This document shows positions 1 to 9,291 of a DNA stretch of 64,000 nt, piece by piece. Both the position numbers and the translations under genes were made by a program. Position 1 is the first letter of the stretch, and each line of letters opens with the position of its first letter. The stretch is from Celeribacter baekdonensis B30 (GTDB lineage Bacteria > Pseudomonadota > Alphaproteobacteria > Rhodobacterales > Rhodobacteraceae): NCBI RefSeq assembly GCF_000299875.1, contig NZ_AMRK01000006.1, positions 172,414-236,413 on the forward strand, given 5' to 3'. The notes below the pieces were generated by a model. It was given only the letters and a program-made list of their open reading frames with translations, was not told where the DNA came from and did not search any database.

Positions 1-1541
1 TTGCCGCAAACTACGGGCGCGATTTTGGCTATCAAATCCATGCGCTTATTTTCATGGCCGCGGCGGCCATTACTTTCATCTACACTCTGCGGACGACAGG
101 CGACGTCAAAGCACAGCCCGAGGGCTACTTTGATGGTGTCGTGCGCTACGGTGTTATCGCAACTGCCGGCTGGGGCGTTGTGGGCTTTCTGGTGGGGACG
201 TTTATTGCCTTCCAGCTCGCTTTTCCGAGCCTCAACTTCGAGTTCCTGCAAGGTCACGGCAACTTTGGGCGCTTGCGTCCGCTGCACACCTCTGCGGTGA
301 TTTTCGCTTTTGGCGGCAACGCCTTGATCGCGTCGTCTTTCTATGTGGTGCAACGCACCTCTGCGGCGCGCCTGTTTGGTGGTGGCCTTGGGTGGTTCGT
401 GTTCTGGGGCTATAACTTGTTCATCGTGCTGGCGGCGACGGGTTATGTCTTGGGTGTGACCCAATCCAAAGAATACGCTGAACCGGAATGGTACATCGAC
501 CTATGGCTGACCATCGTATGGGTCGCCTATCTCGTCACTTTCATGGGCACGATCTTTAAGCGTAAAGAAAAGCACATCTATGTGGCGAACTGGTTCTACC
601 TGTCGTTCATCGTAACCATTGCCATGCTCCACATCGTCAACAATCTGGTGATCCCGGTCTCCTTCCTGGGCTCGCGCTCCGTGATGGTGATGTCTGGCGT
701 TCAGGATGCGATGACGCAGTGGTGGTACGGTCACAACGCTGTGGGCTTCTTCCTCACTGCAGGTTTCCTCGGCATGATGTACTACTTCGTGCCGAAACAG
801 GCCGAGCGTCCGGTGTTCTCCTACAAACTGTCGATCATTCACTTCTGGGCTTTGATCTTTCTTTACATCTGGGCTGGCCCGCACCACCTGCACTACACCG
901 CTCTGCCGGATTGGGCTTCGACCCTCGGTATGGTGTTCTCCATCGTGCTATGGATGCCGTCCTGGGGTGGAATGATCAACGGTCTGATGACGCTGTCTGG
1001 CGCATGGGACAAGCTGCGCACCGACCCGGTCATCCGTATGATGGTGATCTCAGTGGGCTTCTACGGCATGTCGACCTTTGAGGGTCCGATGATGTCGATC
1101 CGCGCGGTGAACTCGCTGTCTCACTACACTGACTGGACCATCGGCCACGTGCACTCCGGTGCTTTGGGTTGGAACGGTATGATCACCTTTGGTGCTCTCT
1201 ATTTCCTCACCCCGCGCCTGTGGAACCGGGATCGTCTTTACTCGCTTGGCCTCGTGTCCTGGCACTTCTGGCTCGCCACTATCGGCATCGTGCTTTACGC
1301 CGCGTCGATGTGGGTGACGGGTATCATGGAAGGCCTGATGTGGCGCGAAGTCGACAGCCAGGGCTTCCTCGTGAACGCCTTTGCAGACACCGTGTCCGCC
1401 AAGCATCCGATGTATGTGGTTCGTGCTGTGGGTGGGGTTCTCTATCTCACTGGTGCGATCATCATGTGCTACAATCTGATCATGACTGTGCGTCGTAGCC
1501 CTGCAAAAGCAGACGTTCCGGCCATGGCTCCGGCCGAATAA
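1..1541 (+). CDS. ccoN: cbb3-type cytochrome c oxidase subunit I (5' truncated)
   Basis: Catalytic subunit of the high-affinity cbb3 terminal oxidase in the inner membrane; it reduces oxygen to water at a haem b3-CuB centre. The reading frame is already open at base 3 ([16 protein letters not shown] before the first in-window Met), so the start lies left of the window and only the first few tens of residues are missing. Visible family motifs include [13 protein letters not shown] and AGPHHLHYT (CuB histidines) and [14 protein letters not shown] (haem ligands). Multiple hydrophobic helices cover almost the whole length. Followed after 15 bases by ccoO with a GGGAGG ribosome site, so it heads the ccoNOQP operon. 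The identification is secure. Confidence 0.98.
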   Translation, partial: AANYGRDFGYQIHALIFMAAAAITFIYTLRTTGDVKAQPEGYFDGVVRYGVIATAGWGVVGFLVGTFIAFQLAFPSLNFEFLQGHGNFGRLRPLHTSAVIFAFGGNALIASSFYVVQRTSAARLFGGGLGWFVFWGYNLFIVLAATGYVLGVTQSKEYAEPEWYIDLWLTIVWVAYLVTFMGTIFKRKEKHIYVANWFYLSFIVTIAMLHIVNNLVIPVSFLGSRSVMVMSGVQDAMTQWWYGHNAVGFFLTAGFLGMMYYFVPKQAERPVFSYKLSIIHFWALIFLYIWAGPHHLHYTALPDWASTLGMVFSIVLWMPSWGGMINGLMTLSGAWDKLRTDPVIRMMVISVGFYGMSTFEGPMMSIRAVNSLSHYTDWTIGHVHSGALGWNGMITFGALYFLTPRLWNRDRLYSLGLVSWHFWLATIGIVLYAASMWVTGIMEGLMWREVDSQGFLVNAFADTVSAKHPMYVVRAVGGVLYLTGAIIMCYNLIMTVRRSPAKADVPAMAPAE

Positions 1542-1556
1542 GGGAGGGTTTAAACA

Positions 1557-2282
1557 ATGGCTCTCATTGACAAGCATAAGATCATTGAAACCAACGGCAC
1601 CCTCCTTATGGTTGGCGCACTTTTGGTGGTCACCATCGGCGGGATCGTAGAGATCGCACCCCTTTTCTACCTCGAAAACACCATCGAGGATGTCGAAGGC
1701 GTGCGCCCCTATTCCCCGCTTGAATTGACTGGGCGTGAAATCTACATCCGCGAAGGCTGCTACGTCTGTCACTCTCAGATGATCCGCCCGATGCGCGACG
1801 AAGTGGAACGGTATGGGCACTACTCTCTGGCAGCGGAGTCGAAATACGACCACCCGTTCCAGTGGGGGTCCAAACGCACCGGCCCGGATTTGGCCCGTGT
1901 GGGCGGCCGTTATTCCGACGCGTGGCATGTCGATCACATGACCGATCCACAGTCGGTGGTGCCTGAGTCGGTTATGCCGAAATATGGCTTCCTTGCGGAT
2001 CGTTATATCGACGCGGAATACATTCAGGACCTGATGTCGACCCATCGAATCGTGGGCGTGCCTTACACCGACGAAATGATCGAAGTTGCGCAAGCGGACT
2101 TTGCTGCGCAGGCCGATCCCGACAGTGACTTTGACGGGTTGATGGCCCGTTATCCCAAAGCCGTTGTGTCCAACTTCGACGGTCAACCCGGTGTCACGGA
2201 AATGGATGCTCTGATCGCCTATTTGCAGATGCTTGGCACATTGGTCGACTTCTCGACCTTTACGCCTGACGCATCACGCTAA
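1557..2282 (+). CDS. ccoO: cbb3-type cytochrome c oxidase subunit II
   Basis: Membrane-anchored monohaem cytochrome c subunit that passes electrons from CcoP to CcoN. 241 residues, normal for the family. One N-terminal membrane helix (about residues 15-38, [19 protein letters not shown]) is followed by a periplasmic domain with the haem-c motif [13 protein letters not shown] near residue 67. The start is preceded by AGGGAGGG at a good distance. Co-transcribed with ccoN upstream and ccoQ downstream, with only 8 bases to the latter. Confidence 0.98.
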   Translation: MALIDKHKIIETNGTLLMVGALLVVTIGGIVEIAPLFYLENTIEDVEGVRPYSPLELTGREIYIREGCYVCHSQMIRPMRDEVERYGHYSLAAESKYDHPFQWGSKRTGPDLARVGGRYSDAWHVDHMTDPQSVVPESVMPKYGFLADRYIDAEYIQDLMSTHRIVGVPYTDEMIEVAQADFAAQADPDSDFDGLMARYPKAVVSNFDGQPGVTEMDALIAYLQMLGTLVDFSTFTPDASR

Positions 2283-2290
2283 GGGGGTAT

Positions 2291-2473
2291 GTGATGAACT
2301 ATCATATCCTTCGGGAATTTGCCGACAGCTGGGTGCTGCTTGCGATGTTTGTGTTCTTTGTTGCGGTCATTGTCTGGGTGTTCCGCCCGGGGTCGCGCAA
2401 AGACTATCAAGACGTCTCGACCAGCATCTTCCGCAACGAAGATACACCCGCCGAAAAGGAGGCGAGGACATGA
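2291..2473 (+). CDS. ccoQ: cbb3-type cytochrome oxidase small subunit CcoQ
   Basis: Small one-helix subunit that stabilises the cbb3 complex. About 60 residues; the hydrophobic helix SWVLLAMFVFFVAVIVWVF lies near residues 14-32 and is followed by a charged tail. Translation may begin at the GTG at 2291 or the ATG at 2294; AAGGGGG precedes both. The stop overlaps the ccoP start (ATGA), which indicates coupled translation. Position between ccoO and ccoP identifies it more firmly than its sequence. Confidence 0.93.
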   Translation: MMNYHILREFADSWVLLAMFVFFVAVIVWVFRPGSRKDYQDVSTSIFRNEDTPAEKEART

Positions 2474-3318
2474 GCAAGAAAGATGTGGAAACAACAGGCC
2501 ACTCCTGGGATGGGATCGAAGAACTCAACAACCCCCTTCCACGCTGGTGGTTGATGGTCTTCTATGCCAGTATCATTTGGGCCATCGCGTATTCGATCGC
2601 GATGCCTGCATGGCCGGGGATCAAAAGCGCAACCGCCGGGATGCTTGGCTGGTCCACTCGGGCAGAAGTGGCCAAAGACATCGCCTCTTTTGAGGAGATG
2701 AATGCGGGCGTGAACGCCGAGTTGGCCTCTGCCGACGTCACCACAATCGACGTGAACTCGGATCTGCACAACTACGGCGTCAACATGGGGGCCGCCGTGT
2801 TCCGGGCCAATTGTTCCCAGTGCCACGGTTCCGGTGCGGCCGGCAACGTCGGCTATCCGAACCTTTTGGACAACGATTGGCTTTGGGGTGGTACGATTGA
2901 TGAGGTCGCCTACACCATCCAACACGGTGTGCGCAACGAAACCGATGAGGCGCGCTACTCCGAGATGCCGCGTTTTGGCGCTGACGAGTTGCTTGAACCG
3001 GCTCAGATTGATCAGGTCGTGGAATATGTCCTGTCGCTGTCCGGTCAGGACCACGATGCGGCGATGGCCACCGAAGGCGCTGTTGTGTTCGCCGACAACT
3101 GTGCGGCGTGCCACCTCGAAGACGGCACAGGCGACATCTTCCAAGGCGCGCCGAATCTGACCGACGCGATTTGGCTCTATGGTGGCGATCGTGCCACCCT
3201 CAAGGAAACCGTCACCAACGCCCGCTTTGGCGTGATGCCGGCTTGGGGTCAGCGTCTGTCTCAGGCTGAGGTCAACGCAGCCGCGCTTTACGTCCATCAG
3301 TTGGGCGGCGGCCAATAA
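2470..3318 (+). CDS. ccoP: cbb3-type cytochrome c oxidase subunit III (dihaem)
   Basis: Dihaem cytochrome c subunit that receives electrons from soluble cytochromes. 282 residues from the ATG at 2470, which overlaps the ccoQ stop and has AGGAGG-like GGAGGCGAGG upstream; the frame stays open further upstream but that extension runs through ccoO and ccoQ. The N-terminus carries the CcoP motif HSWDGIEELNNPLPRWW, then one membrane helix. Two haem-c sites are present, ANCSQCHG near residue 118 and DNCAACHLEDGTG near residue 212. Last gene of ccoNOQP; a stem-loop lies about 90 bases beyond. Confidence 0.97.
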   Translation: MSKKDVETTGHSWDGIEELNNPLPRWWLMVFYASIIWAIAYSIAMPAWPGIKSATAGMLGWSTRAEVAKDIASFEEMNAGVNAELASADVTTIDVNSDLHNYGVNMGAAVFRANCSQCHGSGAAGNVGYPNLLDNDWLWGGTIDEVAYTIQHGVRNETDEARYSEMPRFGADELLEPAQIDQVVEYVLSLSGQDHDAAMATEGAVVFADNCAACHLEDGTGDIFQGAPNLTDAIWLYGGDRATLKETVTNARFGVMPAWGQRLSQAEVNAAALYVHQLGGGQ

Positions 3319-3410
3319 GCTAATAGGAATCCGGGCGGCAACGTCCGGGTTGCGGCACTGACCCTTGATCCTGTTCGCGCGTTTCTTCAGGGTTGGTGCC
3401 AACAAACGAC

Positions 3411-3446
3411 AACAAAGCTGCGCTCTTGACGGGTCGCGGCTTTGTT
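3411..3446 (+). terminator. putative terminator after ccoNOQP
   Basis: AACAAAGC at 3411-3418 pairs exactly with GCTTTGTT at 3439-3446. The pairing continues inward through TGCG/CGCG (one G-T wobble), giving a 12-bp stem with a 12-base loop. The sequence after it is T-rich (TCAATTTC) rather than a clean T run. It sits between ccoP and the FNR box of the next operon, where termination is expected. Confidence 0.55.
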
Positions 3447-3543
3447 TCAATTTCGACGGCGTTCCGCTCCTTGCCGGGGGCGGCAGGATGTCACAGGAAA
3501 AAGAAACTTTTTTGATGCATCTTTAGGGCCGAGTCTAAAAATC

Positions 3544-3557
3544 TTGATCCACATCAA
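3544..3557 (+). promoter_or_regulatory. FNR/FnrL box upstream of ccoG
   Basis: TTGATCCACATCAA is a perfect match to the FNR/Anr/FnrL consensus TTGAT-N4-ATCAA. It lies 64 bases before the ccoG start, in the 303-base gap between ccoP and ccoG. In Rhodobacteraceae FnrL controls cbb3 oxidase genes under low oxygen, so low-oxygen activation of ccoGHIS is a direct inference. The rest of the 3319-3621 gap holds the terminator described separately and no coding potential that I can see. Confidence 0.88.
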
Positions 3558-3621
3558 GGCTCCATAAAGGTCTCCGCCCCATTAAGGGGAAAACGCGAAC
3601 CGTGCGAAAAGGCAATGCTCC

Positions 3622-5067
3622 ATGAGCTCTACCGATACCCCCCCCGAAGACAAACTCTACGCCTCCCGTGAACCGATCTTTCCGCGTCGTGTGAAAGGCT
3701 ATTTCCGGACTCTCAAATGGGTCATTATGGCGGTTACCTTGGGGATTTATTATCTCTCGCCTTGGATTCGTTGGGACCGTGGTCCGCAATTGCCGGATCA
3801 GGCGATTCTCATCGACCTTGCCGGGCGTCGTTTTTATTTCTTCTGGATCGAAATCTGGCCGCACGAATTCTATTTCATTGCTGGCCTGTTGATCATGGCG
3901 GGACTTGGCCTGTTCCTGTTCACCTCTGCGGCTGGGCGCGTGTGGTGTGGCTATGCCTGTCCTCAAACCGTCTGGACCGATCTTTTCATCCTCGTCGAAC
4001 GTTGGATCGAAGGTGATCGCAACGCCCGTCTGCGGTTGCATCGTCAGAAAAAATGGGACCTGCGCAAGGTGCGGCTGCGGATCGTCAAATACATTTCCTG
4101 GGTTGTGATTGGCCTGGCGACCGGTGGGGCTTGGGTGTTTTATTTCACCGATGCGCCGACGCTGTTGAAAGATCTTGTGACCGGGCAGGCCCATCCGGCC
4201 GCTTATATGACCATGGCCGTTTTGACTGCCACGACGATCTTCTTTGGCGCAATCGCGCGAGAACAAATCTGTATCTACGCCTGCCCTTGGCCGCGGATTC
4301 AGGCCGCGATGATGGACGAAGACACGCTGACCGTGGCCTACCGCCACTGGCGGGGGGAACCGCGCGGCAAGCACCGGAAGGGCGAAGGCGCGGATCAATT
4401 GGGCGATTGCATCGACTGTATGGCCTGTGTGAACGTCTGTCCGATGGGCATCGACATCCGCGATGGTCAGCAACTCGAATGCATCACCTGCGCGCTCTGC
4501 ATTGATGCCTGCGATGACATGATGGACAAAATCGGCAAGCCGCGCGGTCTGATCGACTATATGGCGTTGACCGATGAGCCGCGCGAAATCTCCGGCGAAC
4601 CGACAAAACCGGTGTGGAAACACATCCTGCGTCCGCGCACGATCCTGTACACCGTGCTTTGGGCCGCTGTTGGCTTTGCTTTGGTCTTTGCCCTCTTTAT
4701 TCGCTCGGACATCGACATGACCGTCGCCCCCGTGCGCAACCCGACCTATGTGATGCAATCCGACGGTGCGATCCGCAACATTTACGACTTGCGGTTGCGC
4801 AACAAACATGGCGAAACGCGCGAGTTCCGTGTGAGCGTCTCTGGCGAGGCCGACTTGACGGTGACGTTGCAAGGCGGCGACAATACGGCGGGCGATACCA
4901 TTGCAGTCAACGCCGATGAAATGCGCATCGTGCGGGCCTATGTCGAGGCACCCGCCGGGTCCGAGGCCGCAAATTCCGAACGGAAAGAGTTCTCGTTCTG
5001 GGTCGAAGATGTGGCCAGTTCCGAACGGGTTTCCGTCGACTCGGTCTTCAACGGCAAAGGAAACTAA
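3622..5067 (+). CDS. ccoG: cytochrome c oxidase accessory protein CcoG (RdxA/FixG)
   Basis: Membrane iron-sulfur protein of cbb3 oxidase biogenesis; in studied relatives it acts as a cupric reductase supplying Cu(I). 481 residues. Order visible: N-terminal helices, WCGYACPQTVW near residue 110, CIYACPWPRIQ near residue 215, then a ferredoxin-type pair of cysteine clusters (CIDCMACVNVCPMGI and CITCALCIDACDDMM, residues about 270-305). A further helix and a C-terminal Ig-like FixG domain follow. First gene of ccoGHIS, downstream of the FNR box. Confidence 0.97.
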   Translation: MSSTDTPPEDKLYASREPIFPRRVKGYFRTLKWVIMAVTLGIYYLSPWIRWDRGPQLPDQAILIDLAGRRFYFFWIEIWPHEFYFIAGLLIMAGLGLFLFTSAAGRVWCGYACPQTVWTDLFILVERWIEGDRNARLRLHRQKKWDLRKVRLRIVKYISWVVIGLATGGAWVFYFTDAPTLLKDLVTGQAHPAAYMTMAVLTATTIFFGAIAREQICIYACPWPRIQAAMMDEDTLTVAYRHWRGEPRGKHRKGEGADQLGDCIDCMACVNVCPMGIDIRDGQQLECITCALCIDACDDMMDKIGKPRGLIDYMALTDEPREISGEPTKPVWKHILRPRTILYTVLWAAVGFALVFALFIRSDIDMTVAPVRNPTYVMQSDGAIRNIYDLRLRNKHGETREFRVSVSGEADLTVTLQGGDNTAGDTIAVNADEMRIVRAYVEAPAGSEAANSERKEFSFWVEDVASSERVSVDSVFNGKGN

Positions 5068-5070
5068 ACC

Positions 5071-5526
5071 ATGCGCGAAATCACTGGCAAACATGTTCTC
5101 ATCGGGACTGTGTCCGCCTTTACCGTGATCATCGGGGTCAATGTCTTCATGGCAGTTCAGGCCGTGCGGACCTTCCCCGGTCTCGAGGTCAAAAACTCCT
5201 ATGTCGCCTCGCAGACCTTTGATCATGACAAGGCGTTGCAAGAGGCGTTGGGGTGGACCATCGAGGCCGATGATGAAGATGGCAAACTGTACATCTTTAT
5301 CCGTGACGCCAATGGCAACCCGGTGCAAGCCGCCGAAATGGGCGGCACGCTGGGCCGGGCCACCAATGTTGTTGAAGATCAAACGCCTGAATTTACTTTC
5401 AACGGTGAGGCCTATGTGGCCGAGACGGGCGAGCTTGCCGAGGGCAATTGGAACTACCGGATGGTGGCCACTGCACAGGATGGGACGCCGTTCAAACAGC
5501 GTGTTATCATTCACGTCAAACGTTAA
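5071..5526 (+). CDS. ccoH: cbb3 oxidase assembly protein CcoH (FixH family)
   Basis: Small membrane-anchored protein needed for stable cbb3 assembly. 151 residues: one N-terminal helix (about residues 8-30, VLIGTVSAFTVIIGVNVFMAVQAV) and a periplasmic beta-rich domain. The segment SYVASQTFDHDKALQEALGW is typical of FixH. It begins 3 bases after the ccoG stop and is followed by ccoI after 18 bases, so it is in the same transcript. Confidence 0.93.
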   Translation: MREITGKHVLIGTVSAFTVIIGVNVFMAVQAVRTFPGLEVKNSYVASQTFDHDKALQEALGWTIEADDEDGKLYIFIRDANGNPVQAAEMGGTLGRATNVVEDQTPEFTFNGEAYVAETGELAEGNWNYRMVATAQDGTPFKQRVIIHVKR

Positions 5527-5544
5527 ACGAGAAAGAGGCCCCGG

Positions 5545-7725
5545 ATGTCTGAGGTTCAGATTTCAGCCTGTCCCGCCTGTGTGGCGGGACCTGCTGCAAA
5601 TGATGTGGCTCATGCCCGCGATGTGCGCGACACCCGGTTTGTGCTCTCTTTGCCTGCGATTTATTGTGCGGCCTGTATTTCCGGCGTGGAGCGCGAGTTG
5701 ACCAAACAGCCCGGCGTGCGCGCCGCGCGGGTGAACCTGACGCTCAAACGCGCACAGATTGAGGCGGACGAAGACGTTTCTGTTGACGACCTTGTCAGCG
5801 CGTTGACCCAAGCCGGCTATGAGGCCTACGAACTTGATGCCGGCGCGATTTCGGCGACCGAAACCGACCGCCGGGGCCGTGCCATCCTGACCCGCATCGC
5901 CGTATCCGGCTTTGCCATGATGAACGTCATGTTGTTGTCGGTCGCGGTTTGGTCCGGGGCCTCGGATGCCACCCGCGACATGTTCCACTGGATCTCAGCC
6001 GCCATCGCGCTTCCGGCCATTGCCTATGCGGGTCAGCCGTTTTTTGGCTCCGCGTTCACGGCGTTGAAAGCCAAGCGTCTCAATATGGATGTGCCGATTT
6101 CCCTGGCCATCCTTTTGGCGGGCGGCATGTCTTTGTATGAGACCTTCGAATCCGGCGCGCATGCCTATTTCGACGCCGCCTTGTCTCTGACCTTCTTCTT
6201 GCTCGCGGGCCGGTATCTGGACTACCGCACCCGCTCCGTCGCCCGGTCTGCCGCCGAAGAACTCGCCGCCCTCGAAGTGCCGCGCGTGACCTTGGCCGAT
6301 GGCCGGGTGATCTCCATCACCGAGGTCGAAAAGGGCGCGTTGATCCGCGTCGTGCCCGGCGCGCGCGTGCCCGTGGACGGCATTGTCATGGAGGGCGCCT
6401 CCGAGGTGGATCGCTCTTGGCTGACGGGCGAAAGCCTTCCCGCGCTGGCCGAAGTGGACACGATCGTGTCCGCCGGAGAAGTCAATCTCACCGGGCCTTT
6501 GGTGGTCAAAGTCACCGCGGCGGGCGCAGACAGTTCGTTGCACCGCATGGCCGATTTGGTCGCGATGGCTGAAACCTCGCGCAACCGCTACACCTCTTTG
6601 GCGGACCGTGCCGCGCGCATTTATGCGCCTGCGGTTCATCTTTTGGCGCTTGGCGCGTTCATCGGCTGGATGATCGCAACGGGCGGCGATGTTCGTCATG
6701 CGTTGAATGTCGCCGTGGCCGTGTTGATCATCACCTGTCCTTGTGCATTGGGGCTTGCTGTGCCTGCGGTCACCACCGCGGCTTCTGGCCGGTTGTTCCG
6801 CGCGGGCATGTTGATCAAATCCTCCACGGCGCTCGAACGGCTGGCCGAGGTCGATACCGTCGTTTTCGACAAGACCGGCACCCTGACCGAGGGACGTCCC
6901 GAACTGTCTAATCTGGCCGACATCCCGCCGCGCGCCCGAGGCGTCGCCATGGCTTTGGCCTCCGGTTCGGCGCATCCTTTGTCTTCCGCGCTGTTTGCCG
7001 CGACCCGCGCCGCCGATGTCATCCCGGCCAAACTGACCGATATTCGCGAAGTGCCGGGGCAGGGGATCGAGGCGCGCTGTGATGGCATTTCGGTGCGACT
7101 TGGCCGGGCGGGTTGGCTCAATGCGGTGGCCAAGGCCCAAACCGCCACTTATCTCAAAATCGGCGATGAAGCTCCGCTGGCTTTTACCTTTGTCGACCAT
7201 CTTCGCGATGGCGCGGCGGAGGCCGTGGCGGCGCTCAAACGCCAGGGCAAAGATGTTGTGTTGTTGTCGGGTGACACCGCCGCCGCTGTGGCTGACATTG
7301 CGCATCGCGTCGGAATCTCGGCGTGGGATGCCGATTGTCTGCCTGAAGGCAAAGCCCTGCGCGTTGCCGAACTCACCCGGTCGGGCCGCAAAGTGTTGAT
7401 GGTCGGGGATGGTCTCAATGACACCGCCGCCTTGGCCGCCGCCCATGTGTCGATTTCACCGGCCTCCGCCCTTGAGGCCACGCGGGTCGTCTCCGATATG
7501 GTGCTTTTGGGCAAATCTCTTGCACCTTTGGGCGAGGCGACGCGCGTTTCGATTTCCGCCACCCGCCGCATCAAAGAAAATTTTGCCATTGCGGCAGGCT
7601 ACAACATGATCGCCATTCCGATCGCTTTGGCTGGATTTGCCACCCCGTTGGCTGCTGCTCTCGCGATGTCGCTCAGTTCCATCACTGTATCGCTCAATGC
7701 GCTGCGCCTCAGAGGTAAATCATGA
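5545..7725 (+). CDS. ccoI: copper-translocating P-type ATPase for cbb3 assembly
   Basis: P1B-type ATPase that exports Cu(I) to the periplasm for the CuB site of CcoN. 726 residues. N-terminal Cys-rich stretch ACPACVAGP, then a metal-binding domain whose motif is YCAACISGVE (about residues 40-49) rather than the usual GMTCASC. The transmembrane copper site is ITCPCALGLAVP (near residue 394), the phosphorylation site DKTGTLTEGRP, and the hinge motif GDGLNDTAAL. It differs from the CopA at 45044, which has two classical metal-binding domains. Its stop overlaps the ccoS start by 4 bases. Confidence 0.96.
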   Translation: MSEVQISACPACVAGPAANDVAHARDVRDTRFVLSLPAIYCAACISGVERELTKQPGVRAARVNLTLKRAQIEADEDVSVDDLVSALTQAGYEAYELDAGAISATETDRRGRAILTRIAVSGFAMMNVMLLSVAVWSGASDATRDMFHWISAAIALPAIAYAGQPFFGSAFTALKAKRLNMDVPISLAILLAGGMSLYETFESGAHAYFDAALSLTFFLLAGRYLDYRTRSVARSAAEELAALEVPRVTLADGRVISITEVEKGALIRVVPGARVPVDGIVMEGASEVDRSWLTGESLPALAEVDTIVSAGEVNLTGPLVVKVTAAGADSSLHRMADLVAMAETSRNRYTSLADRAARIYAPAVHLLALGAFIGWMIATGGDVRHALNVAVAVLIITCPCALGLAVPAVTTAASGRLFRAGMLIKSSTALERLAEVDTVVFDKTGTLTEGRPELSNLADIPPRARGVAMALASGSAHPLSSALFAATRAADVIPAKLTDIREVPGQGIEARCDGISVRLGRAGWLNAVAKAQTATYLKIGDEAPLAFTFVDHLRDGAAEAVAALKRQGKDVVLLSGDTAAAVADIAHRVGISAWDADCLPEGKALRVAELTRSGRKVLMVGDGLNDTAALAAAHVSISPASALEATRVVSDMVLLGKSLAPLGEATRVSISATRRIKENFAIAAGYNMIAIPIALAGFATPLAAALAMSLSSITVSLNALRLRGKS

Positions 7726-7880
7726 ACGTTCTCGTCTATCTGATCCCAATCTCGCTTTTGCTCGGGGGGATTGGGCTTGTTGCGTTCTTCTGGTCGCTCC
7801 GGTCGCGTCAATATGATGACCCCGAAGGTGATGCGCGGCGCATCCTGACGGGTGATTATGACGATCATCCGAAAGAGTGA
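7722..7880 (+). CDS. ccoS: cbb3-type oxidase assembly protein CcoS
   Basis: Translation from the ATG at 7722 gives 52 residues beginning MNVLVYLIPISLLLGGIG and ending DYDDHPKE. One N-terminal membrane helix is followed by the family signature FFWSLRSRQYDDPEGDARRIL. CcoS is needed for haem and copper insertion into the cbb3 oxidase. The start overlaps the end of ccoI (ATGA), as in other ccoGHIS operons. It is easy to miss because of its size. Confidence 0.95.
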   Translation: MNVLVYLIPISLLLGGIGLVAFFWSLRSRQYDDPEGDARRILTGDYDDHPKE

Positions 7881-8567
7881 TCACTCGACAGGGGTGTCGT
7901 TCGCACGATTGACCAAGGCTTCGACCGTCGGCCCCATGGCTTCGACAATCACCGATACGCCCATGGCATTGGGATGCACCCCATCTGCCTGCATATGGGT
8001 TTTAAGTATCTGTTCCCAAAGGCCTAAGTCGGTGAGGGGTTTGAGGAATCCGTCAAAATACAGCGTGTCATAGGCCTCGGCCAAATCCGGGTATATCGCA
8101 TCGAAATGCGCTTTATACTCGGCGCCATAATTGCCAGGGGCTTGCATCCCGACCAACAGGACAGGCACGTTTTTCGCCTGCGCCACCTCCAAAATGCCTT
8201 TCAGGTTGGCGCGGCTCAACTCTGGTGACAGCCCGCGCAATAAATCGTTGCCACCCAAGGCCACAATCATCGCATTGATGTCCGGGGTCAGGGTCCAATC
8301 CACACGCGACAAGCCCCCCGCCGTGGTGTCCCCCGACACGCCCGCATTGATGATGGTTGCGCCGACGTGATGCGCCGCCAGCCATCCCTGCAATTGCGCG
8401 GTGAACCCGTCTTGTTGCATCAATCCGTAGCCTTGGGTCAAACTGTCGCCGAGGGCTGCGATCCGGACAGGCTCGGCCATGGCCGCATGCGTCGCGCCAA
8501 TCATCCAAATCTGAACCAAAACAAGGGTAAATGTCTGGGCAAACCGCTTGCCGATCCGCCGCAACAC
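7881..8567 (-). CDS. arylesterase / SGNH-hydrolase, TesA-like
   Basis: Periplasmic GDSL (SGNH) esterase of the TesA type. Motifs: GDSLTQGYGL (block I, catalytic Ser), GGNDLLRG (block III, Gly and Asn), DGVHPNAMG (block V, catalytic Asp-His). The chosen start is a GTG at 8567, giving 228 residues with a plausible signal peptide (RRIGKRF, then a hydrophobic core to ATHAAMA before EPVRI). An ATG at 8606 in the same frame would lengthen it and overlap the divergent ABC gene. Divergent pairing with a ybbA/ybbP-type exporter matches the E. coli tesA-ybbA-ybbP neighbourhood. Confidence 0.9.
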   Translation of the reverse strand: MLRRIGKRFAQTFTLVLVQIWMIGATHAAMAEPVRIAALGDSLTQGYGLMQQDGFTAQLQGWLAAHHVGATIINAGVSGDTTAGGLSRVDWTLTPDINAMIVALGGNDLLRGLSPELSRANLKGILEVAQAKNVPVLLVGMQAPGNYGAEYKAHFDAIYPDLAEAYDTLYFDGFLKPLTDLGLWEQILKTHMQADGVHPNAMGVSVIVEAMGPTVEALVNRANDTPVE

Positions 8568-8595
8568 CCCATATCCAAAGGGTAAAGATACAAGG

Positions 8596-9291
8596 ATGCC
8601 CCCCATGCCCGATCCGATCATTTCGCTGCGCGATGCCCGCCTGACCCTTGATGGAAACGCCGGGCAGGTCGAGATTCTGCGCGGGATTTCCCTCGATGTC
8701 GCGCGGGGTGAAACGCTTGGGCTTGTTGGACCTTCGGGATCGGGCAAATCGTCTCTCCTGATGTTGCTCGGAGGGCTGGAACAGGCCACATCCGGGCGCA
8801 TTTCGGTGCTCGGGCGCGATTTGACCACAATGGACGAGGATCAACTTGCACGCTTCCGTAGGGATCATATGGGGGTGGTGTTCCAATCCTTCCACCTTTT
8901 GCCGACTATGACCGCTCTGGAAAATGTCGCAATCCCTCTCGAACTCGCGGGGGTGAACGATGCGTTTGATCGGGCGCGTCAGGAGCTTGAGGCGGTGGGG
9001 CTTGGCGCGCGGATCGGGCATTATCCGGCACAACTGTCAGGCGGCGAACAACAACGCGTCGCATTGGCCCGCGCCGCAGCACCACGTCCCGAAATCCTTT
9101 TGGCCGATGAACCCACCGGCAACCTTGATGGCACCACAGGCACGGCGATTATGGATCTTCTGATGGGGCTGCGTGATCGGCATGGCTCGACCCTGGTGCT
9201 GGTCACGCATGCACCCGAATTGGCGGCGCGGTGTGACCGGATCATCCGTCTGCGCGATGGCCAATTGGATTTGTCCGAGGTCGCCGCATGA
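8596..9291 (+). CDS. ABC transporter ATP-binding protein (YbbA/LolD family)
   Basis: Cytoplasmic ATPase subunit of a MacB/LolD-type export system. 231 residues from the ATG at 8596; a second ATG at 8605 is also possible. Walker A is GPSGSGKSS, signature LSGGEQQR, Walker B ILLADEPTGNLD, and the switch histidine lies in LVLVTHAPE. The stop overlaps the following permease start by 4 bases. Together with that permease and the divergent esterase it matches the ybbAP-tesA group, whose substrate is not established. Confidence 0.93.
   Translation: MPPMPDPIISLRDARLTLDGNAGQVEILRGISLDVARGETLGLVGPSGSGKSSLLMLLGGLEQATSGRISVLGRDLTTMDEDQLARFRRDHMGVVFQSFHLLPTMTALENVAIPLELAGVNDAFDRARQELEAVGLGARIGHYPAQLSGGEQQRVALARAAAPRPEILLADEPTGNLDGTTGTAIMDLLMGLRDRHGSTLVLVTHAPELAARCDRIIRLRDGQLDLSEVAA

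Noticed and set aside
3327..3352. GC-rich hairpin with GCAA loop just after ccoP
   Set aside because: CCGGGCG/CGTCCGG pairs over only 7 bp with a wobble and no T run; the longer stem at 3411-3446 is the better terminator.
3535..5514. Long open frame on the minus strand opposite ccoG and ccoH (659 codons)
   Set aside because: It is a shadow of high-GC codon bias. The translation is rich in His, Arg and Gly with no domain, and the plus-strand proteins are unmistakable.
5995..7446. Minus-strand frame of 483 codons opposite ccoI
   Set aside because: Antisense shadow of a conserved P-type ATPase; low-complexity Arg/Gly/His composition and no ribosome site.
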